64,000 bases of DNA from UBA3064 sp023258775 (GCA_044355655.1 JBIKXS010000001.1:186001-250000), one strand, 5' to 3'. Shown: positions 30,851-41,991, counted from the stretch's first letter. Notes: a model not told the origin generated them from the sequence alone. Numbers and translations are program-made.

Positions 30851-33800
30851 ATGAGCGCCGATTCCACCTTCCTACAGATTGAGACTGCTGCCCACGGCGG
30901 CGCCTTCGGGGATAACCCGATTCCGGCGCCGACCGAGGCGCAATGCCTCTCTGGAAATTACAAGGTAGGCCGGGCCAGCATCTACGGCCTGGCCATTGCC
31001 ATCGAGCAGCCGCGCGGCAGCTACCGAACCGGGATCGATTCCAAGACCGGAAAGCGCTGGGCAAGCCGGATGGCGGCCCACTACGGCTACATCAACGGCA
31101 CAAAAGGCAACGACGGCGACTGCGTTGATTGCTTCATCGGCTTCTACCCCCAATCCCAGGCGGCATTCGTCATCAACCAGAACGTCGGTGGAAAGTTCGA
31201 CGAGCACAAGGTGATGCTTGCCTACCCGGACGAAGAGTCCGCGCGGCGCGCCTACCTGGACAGTTACGAGCGCGGCTGGAATGGCCTCGCCAGCGTCGTT
31301 TCCCTCTCCGTTTCTCAACTCAAGTGGTGGCTCAAGAATGGAGACATGCGCCGGCCGCTGCGTGCTGAAAATCTCCCTCACGAAGGACTCGAAACCATGA
31401 CCCGCAAAGTGCAATGGAACAGCGAAGCGCTGCCCTACGACCAGACCCTTGACCAAGTGCTGTACGAAATCCGGCGATCAGACGCTGGCGAAAGCCTGTT
31501 GCTGGACGCCGTGAGCGCCAAGGACATCATTGAAGACGCCGACGGCGCCCTGGCGTTTGATGCGCTGGTGACGCCATACGCCAAGCTGGAGCGGAAGATG
31601 GAGGTTCTACAGGGCGTCATGGTTCGCTCTGGCGAGTCCGTCAAGCCGGTTGCCATGCAGGTTACCGATCCATTCAAGCAGCGCGGCGTCGCCAACGTGG
31701 CAGCCATTTTCGAGCTATCCGACGGTCAAACCGTTTCGATCTTCTTCCACAACCCGGACGTGACGCCGAACAAGATGGCGGCGAGTGACGAGGTTATCTC
31801 GTGGAAGTGGCTCCTGAACAAGAAGGACATCACCATCGTTGTGGCGCCCGAGCGCGGCGAAGACCTCAATGTCCGCGAAGTGGCACGCCGCATTATTCGG
31901 CTTGCCGAGAAGAACAGCCCGGCATTCCAGCGCGCCAACACCAAGCGCGCGGAGCGTATGCAGGGAATCCAAGCGCTGAAGGATGAAATCACCACGCTGG
32001 AAACCGAATTGGCGACGGCGCAGCATGAACTTGAAGTGGCGAAAGTGGCCGCCGAGACTGCGCCAGTCCGCACGCTGCTGACGGACGAAGAGCAGGCTGC
32101 ACTTGCCAAGCGAGAGGAAGCGGCTCGCGCCATCCTCGAAGGCATGACTGAAGAGCAGATCACGCAAGTAGGCGCAAGCCCGTCGCTGGTGACGGTTGTT
32201 ACTCTGAAGCTGGGCCGGTTTTCTGCCATCGACAAGATTCTTGAAAACCACCCGGATGACGTTGAAAAGGCTATTGCCTCTGTCGTACCGGAAGCCTCCG
32301 CAAGGTCTGCGCAACAGAAGGTCGACATCACCTATCGCAACAGCGCCGACGGCCTCTTTACGTCGTTCTTCCCGGATACGCCGGAAGGTGAAAAGGCATG
32401 GAACATCATTAACGCCACGCCGGGCGCCGAGGGCGGCAAGGTGCTTGCAGCCCATGCCGAGCCAACCATTGAGCAACTGCGCAAGGCCGGCTACACCGTG
32501 GAAGAGGACACCAGCGCCCCGAGCGCCGTCGATGATGATGCCCTGCTGGCCGAACTGGCGCAGAAATCCGGCGAACAGGATGGGTCACCCGATGTGTTCT
32601 CTGTTGGCTCCGTCAAATTCCAAGCTTTCGCCGTCAAGATCAGACAAGGGAAGCAGCGCGTATGGGGCGTTCGCGTCTTGGAAAACGGCAAGGAGATGAA
32701 CCCCGCTGACGGCAACGGCGCAGGTTTCAAGAGCGACACCAAGGCAAGCATGATCGAAGACATGGAGCGCAGCTATGCCGCGATAACCAAGATTGGAGAC
32801 AAGGAGCAGAACGAGAACCGCTGGCGCGAGGGGTTTGGACTTCCGCCGCTTCCGACAGAAGGCGCCTCTGCTTCAAACGAACAGGCCCTGATTGACGCCT
32901 ACATCAAGGCATGGGGAGAAGAGGCTGCGATGGTCAATGCCGCCGTAGCCGCCGTGAATTGGGAAGGAATCATCGACAACGCCAGCGCGACGGCTGAAAT
33001 TCAGAAGCTGCAAAGCGCCGCCAATAGCGACCGGCCGATTATCAAGGCCCGCGATGCCCTGGAGGCCGCCGGCATGAAGACATGGGATTCCCGCCTGTCT
33101 GGCGTCACCGAAACCGAGGAATTCCGGGCGCAAAGCAAGGCGATGGATGCCTACCGAGAGGCAATGGACAAGATTCAGGCCATCGCCAAGGAAAAGCTGA
33201 TCGAGGCCGGCAAGGCGGAGCTTTCGGCCCTGCCAGAAGATGCCCCGCTGGAAGACGCGGCCCGCGCCATCTATCGCAAGCACGGTATCGATATGGGTCA
33301 GCGTAGCGACTGGGTTTCCCGTGTCGTTACCGCCGTCAATGAAAAGGACGCCGAGGCGCTGCGCAGCATCCTGGCCGGCGTTGGCAGCGACAGCAACAAA
33401 GCCAGCATGGAGATTTTCGAGCGGGCGGCAGGGTTCAAGCTGGCAAAGACCCAGAAGGAGCGCGCCAAACAGATCGACGAATGGGCAGGCATAACGCCCG
33501 AGAAGCGCGCCGAGATTGAGGCTGCGAAAGATGCAGCGTGGCAGGCTCGCAAGATTGAGGAAGGCGTCAAGGATGCCTGGGGCTGGCTGAAGAGTATGAA
33601 GGTGCGAGACGGCGCCGATGTGGTTGATGGTCAGCAGTACCTTTTGCGCCAGTTCGCCGAAGGATACGACGAGGCCGGCACCGGCAAGAAAGGTGCCGCC
33701 ACGATCTATGGCATGAAGAATGGAAGCGCTCTCCGCTACGTCAACAACCGCAGCTTCAACGGCTTCCTGAAGGCGGCAATGGCATTTGGCGGACTGCGCA

Positions 33801-35557
33801 AAGCGCTTGAATCGGTCGGCGCCATTGAACAGAGCGCCGATAAGGCCGCAAGCGTCGATGCTGCATACCAGTTCGCCAGCGCAACGGACGAATTCAAGGC
33901 GTGGCTCGCCGACTACCTGGACAAGCCAGAATACTCGCCGTTCGCTACGGCCAAGGCGATGGATCAGGCCGCCCAGCGCAACGGTGCCAGCGTCGATTGG
34001 GGAATGTTCTCCGGCGCGGCGCTGGATGGCGTTAGCGCTGCCGTTGCAGAGCTTGAACGCGCCCTTGACGTTGCCGCGACCAATGAGCCGATCAATCGTG
34101 TCGAGGGGAACATCGGCCAGGCCGATCTTGAGGCCGAAGTCGCAGGGAGCATCAAGGAGGCTATCGAAATTCTGTCCGAGGCCGATTACGGCCCGAGCGA
34201 AGAGGAAATCGGCGGGCTGTTCGAGGCCGAATCAACGACACTGGACAGCGCCGACGGAGCCTATCTTGGCGTCGAAAAACAAGCCATTTCCGCAACCAAG
34301 GCATTGCTCCAGTATTTCCGCGACTTCATCGCATCGGATTCCAAGTTTGCCAAGGTTCCAGAGTCGGCATACGGATGGACGGCGTCCGGTGAAATCATGG
34401 ATAAGGACGAGGCGAAGCGCCGTCTGCGCAGCCTGATTGACATCGCCATCAACCGGAAGGCCGGCATTCCAGACCTGACGCCCGAGCAGGACAAGCGCCT
34501 GGCCGACTATGCCCACGACGCCCGCACCATCAGCGACTACCTGACCAAGCGCATTCGCCACACTGGCGCACGCAACCTGCTGCGCACGCCTGAAATGAAA
34601 GCCAAGTATCCGCATATCGACAACCAGCCACGCGACGGCTTCGATTCCGTCTCGCTCGACGGCATTGATTCCGACGGCTATGTCGGCAAAGTCAAGAAGG
34701 GCGGGGAGGTGGTTGGGCGTATCGACATTGGCGGCGACGGCAAGGCAATGGTGTTCGTCGGCGCGTCCGGCGACCAGCGTGTCGTATTCCCATCCGGCAC
34801 GGAGGCAACCTATTCCGATGAGGATGCAGCAGCGATGATTGACGCCCTGTTTTCCACCAAGGCAGCAAACGCGGCGCCCGAGGCGATTGAAGGCCCGGCA
34901 AAAGATCGCGCGTCCGCGCTCAAGATGCTGACCGATACCAGCATGAACGTCTGGATGTCGGAAGGTCAGAACAAGGCCGTGATCGCCGGACTCATGGGCG
35001 AAGAATGGCAGTTCTTCGCGGACAAGATGAAAGAACTGGCCGGCGTCATCGCCGCCATGCCCAAGACCTACGACCAGGACGGAATGGGAGATTCTGCTGT
35101 AGCGCACCTCCACTACTTCAGGGGCGCTGCTGACTGGTACATCACCGAAAAGGACATGGAAGGAAAAGGCACCCAGCAGGCTTTCGGCTTGGCTGACCTG
35201 GGTTATGGCGGCGAGCTTGGCTACATCAGCATCGAAGAACTCATCAGCGCCGGCGTCGAGCTTGATTTCCACTTCTCGCCAAAGACCATCGGGCAGATTA
35301 AGGGCAAGGGCGAGCCCGCTACGCAGGAGGCCGCGCCAGAAGTTTCGCCCGAAGACCGGCAAAAGCAAGTAGATCAGGCGCTGTTCCAGTCCGTGATCGA
35401 CGGCAACGTACCCGACATTCTTGCGCCTGAACTGGCCGACTCACTGGAGGCCGCCTATTACCGCCAGCAAACCGACCCTGCGCTTGTCAGCCTGTTCGAG
35501 CAGGCCGTGAGTGCCTACCAAAACGCCATGATGGCCGCCACCGCTGAACTTGCATGA
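30851..35557 (+). CDS. Giant polyvalent protein with pyrophosphatase-like N-terminal domain
   Basis: A 1,568-residue multidomain protein. Residues 30-170 form the inorganic-pyrophosphatase-like domain of phage polyvalent proteins (IEQPRGSYRTGIDSKTGK, HYGYINGTKGNDGDCVDCFIG, GKFDEHKVMLAYPDEESARRAYL). About 180-360 comes a domain with VANVAAIFELSDGQTVSIFFHNPD. A coiled coil lies near 370-420, then several alpha-helical Ala/Glu-rich regions. Near 1,400-1,470 a DUF2958-like part (WYITEKDMEG ... ELGYISIEELISAGVELDF) follows. Such proteins are thought to be packaged and injected with phage DNA to counter host defences. The start at 30851 follows element B closely; 30842 is a possible alternative. 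Confidence 0.7.
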   Translation: MSADSTFLQIETAAHGGAFGDNPIPAPTEAQCLSGNYKVGRASIYGLAIAIEQPRGSYRTGIDSKTGKRWASRMAAHYGYINGTKGNDGDCVDCFIGFYPQSQAAFVINQNVGGKFDEHKVMLAYPDEESARRAYLDSYERGWNGLASVVSLSVSQLKWWLKNGDMRRPLRAENLPHEGLETMTRKVQWNSEALPYDQTLDQVLYEIRRSDAGESLLLDAVSAKDIIEDADGALAFDALVTPYAKLERKMEVLQGVMVRSGESVKPVAMQVTDPFKQRGVANVAAIFELSDGQTVSIFFHNPDVTPNKMAASDEVISWKWLLNKKDITIVVAPERGEDLNVREVARRIIRLAEKNSPAFQRANTKRAERMQGIQALKDEITTLETELATAQHELEVAKVAAETAPVRTLLTDEEQAALAKREEAARAILEGMTEEQITQVGASPSLVTVVTLKLGRFSAIDKILENHPDDVEKAIASVVPEASARSAQQKVDITYRNSADGLFTSFFPDTPEGEKAWNIINATPGAEGGKVLAAHAEPTIEQLRKAGYTVEEDTSAPSAVDDDALLAELAQKSGEQDGSPDVFSVGSVKFQAFAVKIRQGKQRVWGVRVLENGKEMNPADGNGAGFKSDTKASMIEDMERSYAAITKIGDKEQNENRWREGFGLPPLPTEGASASNEQALIDAYIKAWGEEAAMVNAAVAAVNWEGIIDNASATAEIQKLQSAANSDRPIIKARDALEAAGMKTWDSRLSGVTETEEFRAQSKAMDAYREAMDKIQAIAKEKLIEAGKAELSALPEDAPLEDAARAIYRKHGIDMGQRSDWVSRVVTAVNEKDAEALRSILAGVGSDSNKASMEIFERAAGFKLAKTQKERAKQIDEWAGITPEKRAEIEAAKDAAWQARKIEEGVKDAWGWLKSMKVRDGADVVDGQQYLLRQFAEGYDEAGTGKKGAATIYGMKNGSALRYVNNRSFNGFLKAAMAFGGLRKALESVGAIEQSADKAASVDAAYQFASATDEFKAWLADYLDKPEYSPFATAKAMDQAAQRNGASVDWGMFSGAALDGVSAAVAELERALDVAATNEPINRVEGNIGQADLEAEVAGSIKEAIEILSEADYGPSEEEIGGLFEAESTTLDSADGAYLGVEKQAISATKALLQYFRDFIASDSKFAKVPESAYGWTASGEIMDKDEAKRRLRSLIDIAINRKAGIPDLTPEQDKRLADYAHDARTISDYLTKRIRHTGARNLLRTPEMKAKYPHIDNQPRDGFDSVSLDGIDSDGYVGKVKKGGEVVGRIDIGGDGKAMVFVGASGDQRVVFPSGTEATYSDEDAAAMIDALFSTKAANAAPEAIEGPAKDRASALKMLTDTSMNVWMSEGQNKAVIAGLMGEEWQFFADKMKELAGVIAAMPKTYDQDGMGDSAVAHLHYFRGAADWYITEKDMEGKGTQQAFGLADLGYGGELGYISIEELISAGVELDFHFSPKTIGQIKGKGEPATQEAAPEVSPEDRQKQVDQALFQSVIDGNVPDILAPELADSLEAAYYRQQTDPALVSLFEQAVSAYQNAMMAATAELA

Positions 35558-35570
35558 GGAAGAACGAGAA

Positions 35571-38500
35571 ATGCTGAATCGAATCGCCTTTGATGATGCC
35601 GTCGGAAGCGGCGGGCTGCTGGCCCGCCTGAAGCTGGTCGGCGAACTTGCCAAGATCAAGGTTGGCCTGAAGGATGTCGGCGACGGCCCGCTGGCCTCCG
35701 TCAAACGCCTGAAACTGGCGTCCAGAGCCAACCAGATTCGCGTCGATCTTGGCGCCCATGCCGCCCGCGCGGAACCGGTTGCACAGCAGCAGGAAGGCAG
35801 CGAAGAGCCGCAGGCGCCGCGTAACCAGACGGCGCAGTATTACGAATTCGACCCGAACCGCAAGCCAGCCCAGCGCAAGAAGGACAACGCGGCCGCCATG
35901 TCTCTTTTGGCGCGCATCGATTCCGGCGAGATTGATCCGTCCCGGCTGACGCCAGAGGAAAAGCTGGCGCTTGCGAAGTATTCCGGTACAGGCGGCGCAC
36001 TGGTCGGAGCCGACGGCAAGAAGGGTAGCGCCTACGAGTATTACACCCCGAAGCCGATTGCCGAGGGCGTTTGGGAATTGATGTCCGAGCTTGGCTTTCA
36101 GGGCGGCAAGGTACTTGACCCGTGCGCCGGCGTTGGTATTTTCGGCGCGACGGCACCACTGAGCGCGGCCATTGATGCCGTGGAGCTCAACGAGACCTCC
36201 GGCCGCATCAATGGCTTAGTGAATGCCGGCCCAGGCTATTCGGCTACCGTTGCCCCATTCGAGAAGGTGGCAGCCGGAACGCCGGACGAACAATACGACG
36301 CCATCGTGACCAATGTTCCGTTTGGCGGCGTCGCAGATCGAGGCGGCAACCAGTTGCACGACAACCGCTACCAGAAGGAGCCGCTGCAAAACTATTTCAT
36401 TCTGCGCTCCCTGGAGAAGCTGAAGCCGGGCGGCCTGGCTGTTTTCATCACGCCGCCGCGCTGCGTCTCTGGCAAGGGCGGCAAGGAAGAGGAATTGCGC
36501 GTCAAGGCGAGCTACACGGCTGAATTCCTTGGCGCTTATCGGCTCCCAAACTCGGTATTCGGCACGGCCAGCGCCGACACCATGACCGACGTGATCGCTT
36601 TCCGCAAGTACAGCCGCGAGACCCTGGACAAGATCGCCGAATTGCGTGAGCAGTCGCCGCAATCCCTGATCGATGCCAATGTGCAATGGCAGCCGTTCAT
36701 CGAGGGCCGTTACTTCGACAGCGAAGGAAAGCGCTTCGTGCTTGGCGACTTCGTTCCGAAAGACCCGAACAAGTTCCGTGACGTGGATCGCGTCATCACC
36801 CAGGCAAGCGTCGGAGAAATCGGCAAGATGCTGAAGCGATTCCCTGATTCCCGAGTGAATTGGGACTTGCTAGGCACGGTTGAAACCACGCCGATCATTT
36901 ACCGCGATGGCGATACGATCACCCAGTCCGGCCAGACGCTTCAGATGCAAGGCGGCCGCTGGGCGCCCATGATGCGCAGCGAGGAAAGCGCGGACGCCGC
37001 CGAACTGGTCTGGAAGCTGAAGACGCCGTATTCCGCCTTTGAGAGCCGCGTCACCTGGATCGAGGCTGAAAAGTGCGTCGATTACATGATCGAGACTTCG
37101 CAATCGCTCGACATCCCGGCGTGGCTGCGCGGTGCAATGGCCGAAATCCGCCGACTGAAGGACGCCGGCGAGCGCGCACAGTTCTGGAATGCCGGGATTG
37201 TTGGAATGTCAGTAGCCCAAGTCCTGGAAGAGCGTCTTGGCGAGGAAATCGGCGTCAATTTCGCCGAGGAATATCCTGCCCTGACCGACGCCATGCAGCG
37301 CGTATCCGTGGCCGCGAAAAAGCGCCCGTCTGTGCTTGGCGGGAAGGTCAAGGAGGGGCTTGCCACAATCGGCAACCACTACCAGAAGAAAACCGGGTTC
37401 TCCGCCGTGTGGCGTGGCGATGTGCAGCAGCAGGCGCCAACCGTCGAAATCACGGCAGACTCCAGCTTCGAGGGGTTGCGCTACAAAACGAAATCCATCT
37501 GGGCCGGCATGGACGAGGCCAAGGCCATCTATGGCGATGGATTCGAGCCCTACGAAGACCCGGCCTGGTGCATTTCCCCTGACGGGAAGAGCGTCACCCG
37601 CGCCGATGACTATTACGTCGGCAACTACGCCGACTTCCTGAAGCGCGCCGACGCCGACATCGCGGCAGCAACCGACGAGAAAATCCGGGCCAAGCTGCTG
37701 CGCCAGAAGCTGGACGCCGCCACCCGCATCGACAAGGTTGATGTGTCGAAGCTGACCTTCAACCTGTTCAGTCCTCACGTCACTCTGGAAGAGAAGGCGG
37801 AATTCCTTCGCCGTTTCGTGCATCCGTCTGCCTCTGTCATCTACGACGAGAAGACCGGTGAGAAGCGCGTTGACATCGATGTACCTGGCAGCAAGCTGAC
37901 CGACCGCGAGAAGCTGCTGAATCGCATCGGCGACTACCTGAAGAACGGCACAATCACGCTTGGCGGCGCCAAACTGGGCATGGATGATGCCAAGGCGCTC
38001 CAGGAACTGCGCAAGATGGTCAATACCGCCAACGAGCAGTTCAACGGCTGGGTGCGCGGCAATCGCGCTATCGTGAGCCGACTGGAAAGCGTCGCATCCG
38101 ACCCAGAGAAGCTGCGCTTCCGCTCTGTCAGCGACGAATCGCCGTTGCCGGTTCCTGGCCTTAACCCTGAACTCAAACTGCACGGCTACCAAAACGCATT
38201 TGTCCGCTTGCAGGGCCGCGAATTTGGCGGCGGCAACGGTGATGGCGTGGGGCTGGGAAAAACCTTCCAGGGCCTGGTTGCGGTTCAATACGCCCAGAGC
38301 ATCGGCGTCAAGACCAAGACGCTCTTCGTGGTTCCCAATTCCGTGCTGTCCAACTGGCGCAAGGAGGCCATGCGCGCCTATTCTTCGACCGACGACTGCC
38401 TGTTTGTCGGCCTGCGCGAAGGCAAGGGCGGCAAGCCGGTTGTGAGCTCGTCCAACTTCGACGCCGACCTGACGGCCGTCATGGAGAACCGGCACAGCAA

Positions 38501-41500
38501 GATTTTCATGACCCTGGAAGCGTTCGAGCGCATCCGCCTGCGCGATGAGACCATCGCAGCCTATGAGCAGTTCATGCGCAAGGCCGACGCCAGCTTCGCC
38601 GAGAGCGAAGATAAGAAGGAGGACGAGCGCGCCAAGGGCAAGCAGGCTGGGCTTCTTTCCTTCCTGTCGAACAAGAGCGGAAGCGCGCCGTACTTGGAAG
38701 ACATGGGCGTCGATAGCATCGTGTTCGACGAGGCGCACGTCTTCAAGAATTCCGCCCAGACCGTCGATTTCAAGGGCGCCAAGTTCCTTTCCCTGTCTCC
38801 GGCATCGAAGCGCGGCATTGATGCACAGGCCAAATCCTGGCTCATCCGTGGAAAGTCGGAACTGAAGGACGGCGTCCTGATGCTGACCGCCACGCCGATC
38901 ACCAATAGCCCGCTGGAAATCTACGCCATGCTGTCGCTGGCCATCGGGCATGAGCGCGTGAATGACATGTGCCTTGGCATCAAGGGCGCCGACAACTTCA
39001 TGGAAATGATGTGCGCCAAGGAGAACCAGGACGACGTGACAATGGACGGCGTAGCTCGCACCACGGACGTGTTCGTCGGCCTCAACAACGTCGGCGTGCT
39101 GCGCAAGGCGCTTTCGAGCGCCTTCACCATCCGTTCAGCAGAGGATGTCGGCGAGCAGATTGTTGTTCCTGACCGCGAAGAGAAGGCTACACCGGTGACG
39201 CTTCCCAAGGACATCGTTGATCGCCTGAAGCTCTACAAGGGCGCTTTCCGCTGGGCCATTGACGAAATCTCCGAGAAGTCGCCGAACCGTGGCGACAAGG
39301 GCGCATTCGATGAAGTCTCGCGCCACTTCGGCGAGGAAATGGCACTGGTAGGACACCCGTTCAACCTCATCAACAAGATGACGCTGTTGATCGCCGATCC
39401 TGAGCTTGACCAGCGCGCCACCTTCTACAGCTTCATTGCCGCCCAGGCCGACAAGGCAAAGGCAGCCATTGAGCAGTTCAACGCCAAGCGGTTCAGCGAA
39501 GACCGTCCGCGCCCGTCACCAATGACCGACGAGAGCGCCATTGTTGGCCGCAAGACCACCAAGGATGCCGCTGGCAACGAGAGCGAGCTACTGAAGATCG
39601 AGGTTCGCGCCAAGGTCATCGACGGAAACCGGGTTGCGATTGACACCATCGACCCGGACACCCAGAGCGCATTCGAGGCCATCGCCGAAAAACTTGGCCT
39701 TGACCTGGATGTCTCAGTCCCTCCGAAACTGGCCGCCATGCTGGAGAACTTCCAGCACGAACAAGCCACGCCGCGCGGCATTGACGAGAACGGCGGCAAG
39801 TCGCCCATCGTCAAGCAGATCGTGTTTTGCGACATCCTGCCGCTGCACAACAAGATCAAGCGCCTTCTTTCGAAGCGCGCAGGCGTGCCGTCTGGTGCTG
39901 TGGCTGTCATCACCGGCAAGACCAACAATGCGCCCGATGAAATCATGGCAGTGCAGGACGGGTTCAACGCCGGCGGCGAGGACAACAAGTACCGCGTCGT
40001 GATCGCCAACGAGAAGGCAGAAGTCGGCATAAACCTCCAGAAGGGAACGCAGGCCATCCACCATCTGACCATCGGATGGACGCCCGATAGCCTGGAGCAG
40101 CGCAATGGGCGCGGCGTCCGCCAGGGCAATAAGACGGCGCGCGTCAGCCTCTACTACTACGATGCCGACGGCACATTTGACACCAGCAAGCGTGCAATGG
40201 TGAACAAGAAAGCCGACTGGATCAGCCAGGTTATGGATGTGAATGGCTCCGATAGCGTTGCCGTCACTGGCGGCCTGTCGAAAGAGCAGATGGAGGCCCT
40301 GATCGACGTTGTTGGTGACGCTGACGCAATGCGCCGCATGCAGGAAACCATCGCCGCCAAGGAGGCCGCCTCGCGCGCATCGAGCAACCGCGACCGGCAG
40401 ATGATTAACATCGATACCATCCGCAAGCAGAATGCTTTCCTGAGCGAGAACCCGACGCCGGCGAATTTCATCATCCGCAAGATCATCGGACTGTGGAATA
40501 TGGAGAAGCAGGCCGGTATGCTGCGCGACCGGATCAACAACCCGAAGGCCACGGCAACGGCCGTCGCCAAGAACGAAAGCCTGCTGGCCGAATTGATGGC
40601 TAGCATCGGCGGACTTCGCCGCCAGATTGAAGGCTCCGCGACCATTTATCGCAGCGAGTGGCGCGCCGGCGGACAGAGCAAGGAAACCGTCTCCCTGGAT
40701 AGCTTCTTTACTGCTGTGCGCGGCGGCAAAAAGCAAAAGGATGACGACATCGAGTCCATGCTGTTGGGCAAGATTTGGCCGACCTTCGGCATTGATGCCA
40801 TCGAGGGCGGCACGATCTCCAACGAATGGCAGTCCGAGGTCGATATGGCGAAATCCATGATCGATGAATCGAAGTCCAGCTTCTTCCGTCAGGCCGAAGA
40901 GTCTGGCGCCTATCCGGCGGCCGTGGCGGACGCCATCGCCAACGGGAACGGCATCGTCTATAACGGCAAGCCGCTCCTGCATGGCGCATTCGTCCGGCTT
41001 GGCTCCGGCTTGGCCGTGCTGACGCTGGTCAATGGCCGCCCTGGAGCCTTTGGCCGAAGCCGTGACGGTTCGCCACTGGCCGACCGCGACATCATGGCCG
41101 GCGAGTGGATTTACCAGGGCTCCGCAGAGTACGATGCCTGCATCACTGAGGCGGCTGAGATTGAAGACCGGATCAACGAGGGGGGTACTGTCGAAAACGG
41201 TTTCAACAAGGTCGTGCCGGAAGTCGCGCAACGCCGCAAGGTTGAAGCCATTGCGGCCTACAGTGCCCATGAGTACCAACTTCCGCAGCCGTATTTCCCA
41301 TTCGTGATTCTGCCGAACGATGCCGACAAGACGCCGGCCATGCGCAGCATCTTCGATTCCCAGGCGAGCGTTATCAAGTCTTTCGATTCCGGCAGCTTCG
41401 TAGTATCAAGCAGCCTGGCGGTTGAGCGCCGGCAGCATGGCAGCAGCAGCGAATCGAAGTTTGACGCGCTGCGTGAGTACGCTGCCGCAACGGGCGTAAA

Positions 41501-41981
41501 GCTGACCATTGCAGATTTCGACGACTTCGACATCTGGTTGCAGAAGCAGATCGAGAAGACAGTATCGCTCGACAACTTGAAGGCCGCCTTAACTGGCGAG
41601 TCCGAGCCTGAGATTCGTGAGCAGGCCGCATCGTTCATGCAGGGCGCTGCGTCATGGTTCGACTATCAGGGCAAAGACCCAGCCAGCGACTACCTTCCTT
41701 GGGCCTACAAGTCGGCCATCGAGGCGGCTGTGAGCAAGGCACTGTCCGGCTCCGCGCCGAAGGGAAATCTTCCTACCGACGTGGTGGGCATCAAGGGCAA
41801 TACCAAGCCGTGGAAGGAGACCATCAAGAACTGCGCGAACCTGGCCGGCTTTGGCAAGTTCAAGTGGGACGGCGATGCCCTGGTATGGAACGTCTATCGC
41901 TCGACGTGGGATTATCTCGTCAGCACCTATCCAAGGGCAGCCGAGCAGCTTGAGCTTGCTGACGCAACCCGTTCAATTTGA
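35571..41981 (+). CDS. DarB-like methyltransferase-helicase polyvalent protein
   Basis: A 2,136-residue fusion. An N6-adenine methyltransferase domain lies at about 120-360: YEYYTPKPIAEGVWE, the SAM motif VLDPCAGVGIFG from residue 181, and NVPF at 248-251 in place of the usual NPPY. A superfamily 2 (SNF2-like) helicase follows: Walker A GVGLGKT at 892-898, DEAH at 1053-1056, and the motif VI region QRNGRGVRQGN from residue 1510. The remaining C-terminal 600 residues are unassigned. P1 DarB has the same methyltransferase-helicase fusion, is carried in the head and protects incoming DNA from type I restriction. GAGGAAG precedes the ATG. Confidence 0.8.
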   Translation: MLNRIAFDDAVGSGGLLARLKLVGELAKIKVGLKDVGDGPLASVKRLKLASRANQIRVDLGAHAARAEPVAQQQEGSEEPQAPRNQTAQYYEFDPNRKPAQRKKDNAAAMSLLARIDSGEIDPSRLTPEEKLALAKYSGTGGALVGADGKKGSAYEYYTPKPIAEGVWELMSELGFQGGKVLDPCAGVGIFGATAPLSAAIDAVELNETSGRINGLVNAGPGYSATVAPFEKVAAGTPDEQYDAIVTNVPFGGVADRGGNQLHDNRYQKEPLQNYFILRSLEKLKPGGLAVFITPPRCVSGKGGKEEELRVKASYTAEFLGAYRLPNSVFGTASADTMTDVIAFRKYSRETLDKIAELREQSPQSLIDANVQWQPFIEGRYFDSEGKRFVLGDFVPKDPNKFRDVDRVITQASVGEIGKMLKRFPDSRVNWDLLGTVETTPIIYRDGDTITQSGQTLQMQGGRWAPMMRSEESADAAELVWKLKTPYSAFESRVTWIEAEKCVDYMIETSQSLDIPAWLRGAMAEIRRLKDAGERAQFWNAGIVGMSVAQVLEERLGEEIGVNFAEEYPALTDAMQRVSVAAKKRPSVLGGKVKEGLATIGNHYQKKTGFSAVWRGDVQQQAPTVEITADSSFEGLRYKTKSIWAGMDEAKAIYGDGFEPYEDPAWCISPDGKSVTRADDYYVGNYADFLKRADADIAAATDEKIRAKLLRQKLDAATRIDKVDVSKLTFNLFSPHVTLEEKAEFLRRFVHPSASVIYDEKTGEKRVDIDVPGSKLTDREKLLNRIGDYLKNGTITLGGAKLGMDDAKALQELRKMVNTANEQFNGWVRGNRAIVSRLESVASDPEKLRFRSVSDESPLPVPGLNPELKLHGYQNAFVRLQGREFGGGNGDGVGLGKTFQGLVAVQYAQSIGVKTKTLFVVPNSVLSNWRKEAMRAYSSTDDCLFVGLREGKGGKPVVSSSNFDADLTAVMENRHSKIFMTLEAFERIRLRDETIAAYEQFMRKADASFAESEDKKEDERAKGKQAGLLSFLSNKSGSAPYLEDMGVDSIVFDEAHVFKNSAQTVDFKGAKFLSLSPASKRGIDAQAKSWLIRGKSELKDGVLMLTATPITNSPLEIYAMLSLAIGHERVNDMCLGIKGADNFMEMMCAKENQDDVTMDGVARTTDVFVGLNNVGVLRKALSSAFTIRSAEDVGEQIVVPDREEKATPVTLPKDIVDRLKLYKGAFRWAIDEISEKSPNRGDKGAFDEVSRHFGEEMALVGHPFNLINKMTLLIADPELDQRATFYSFIAAQADKAKAAIEQFNAKRFSEDRPRPSPMTDESAIVGRKTTKDAAGNESELLKIEVRAKVIDGNRVAIDTIDPDTQSAFEAIAEKLGLDLDVSVPPKLAAMLENFQHEQATPRGIDENGGKSPIVKQIVFCDILPLHNKIKRLLSKRAGVPSGAVAVITGKTNNAPDEIMAVQDGFNAGGEDNKYRVVIANEKAEVGINLQKGTQAIHHLTIGWTPDSLEQRNGRGVRQGNKTARVSLYYYDADGTFDTSKRAMVNKKADWISQVMDVNGSDSVAVTGGLSKEQMEALIDVVGDADAMRRMQETIAAKEAASRASSNRDRQMINIDTIRKQNAFLSENPTPANFIIRKIIGLWNMEKQAGMLRDRINNPKATATAVAKNESLLAELMASIGGLRRQIEGSATIYRSEWRAGGQSKETVSLDSFFTAVRGGKKQKDDDIESMLLGKIWPTFGIDAIEGGTISNEWQSEVDMAKSMIDESKSSFFRQAEESGAYPAAVADAIANGNGIVYNGKPLLHGAFVRLGSGLAVLTLVNGRPGAFGRSRDGSPLADRDIMAGEWIYQGSAEYDACITEAAEIEDRINEGGTVENGFNKVVPEVAQRRKVEAIAAYSAHEYQLPQPYFPFVILPNDADKTPAMRSIFDSQASVIKSFDSGSFVVSSSLAVERRQHGSSSESKFDALREYAAATGVKLTIADFDDFDIWLQKQIEKTVSLDNLKAALTGESEPEIREQAASFMQGAASWFDYQGKDPASDYLPWAYKSAIEAAVSKALSGSAPKGNLPTDVVGIKGNTKPWKETIKNCANLAGFGKFKWDGDALVWNVYRSTWDYLVSTYPRAAEQLELADATRSI

Positions 41982-41991
41982 GGAATGAATT

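Noticed and set aside
37209..41279. Two minus frames of 580 and 521 codons opposite the DarB-like gene
   Set aside because: Both lie inside the methyltransferase-helicase gene, whose motifs are certain; no function-like pattern in the minus frames.
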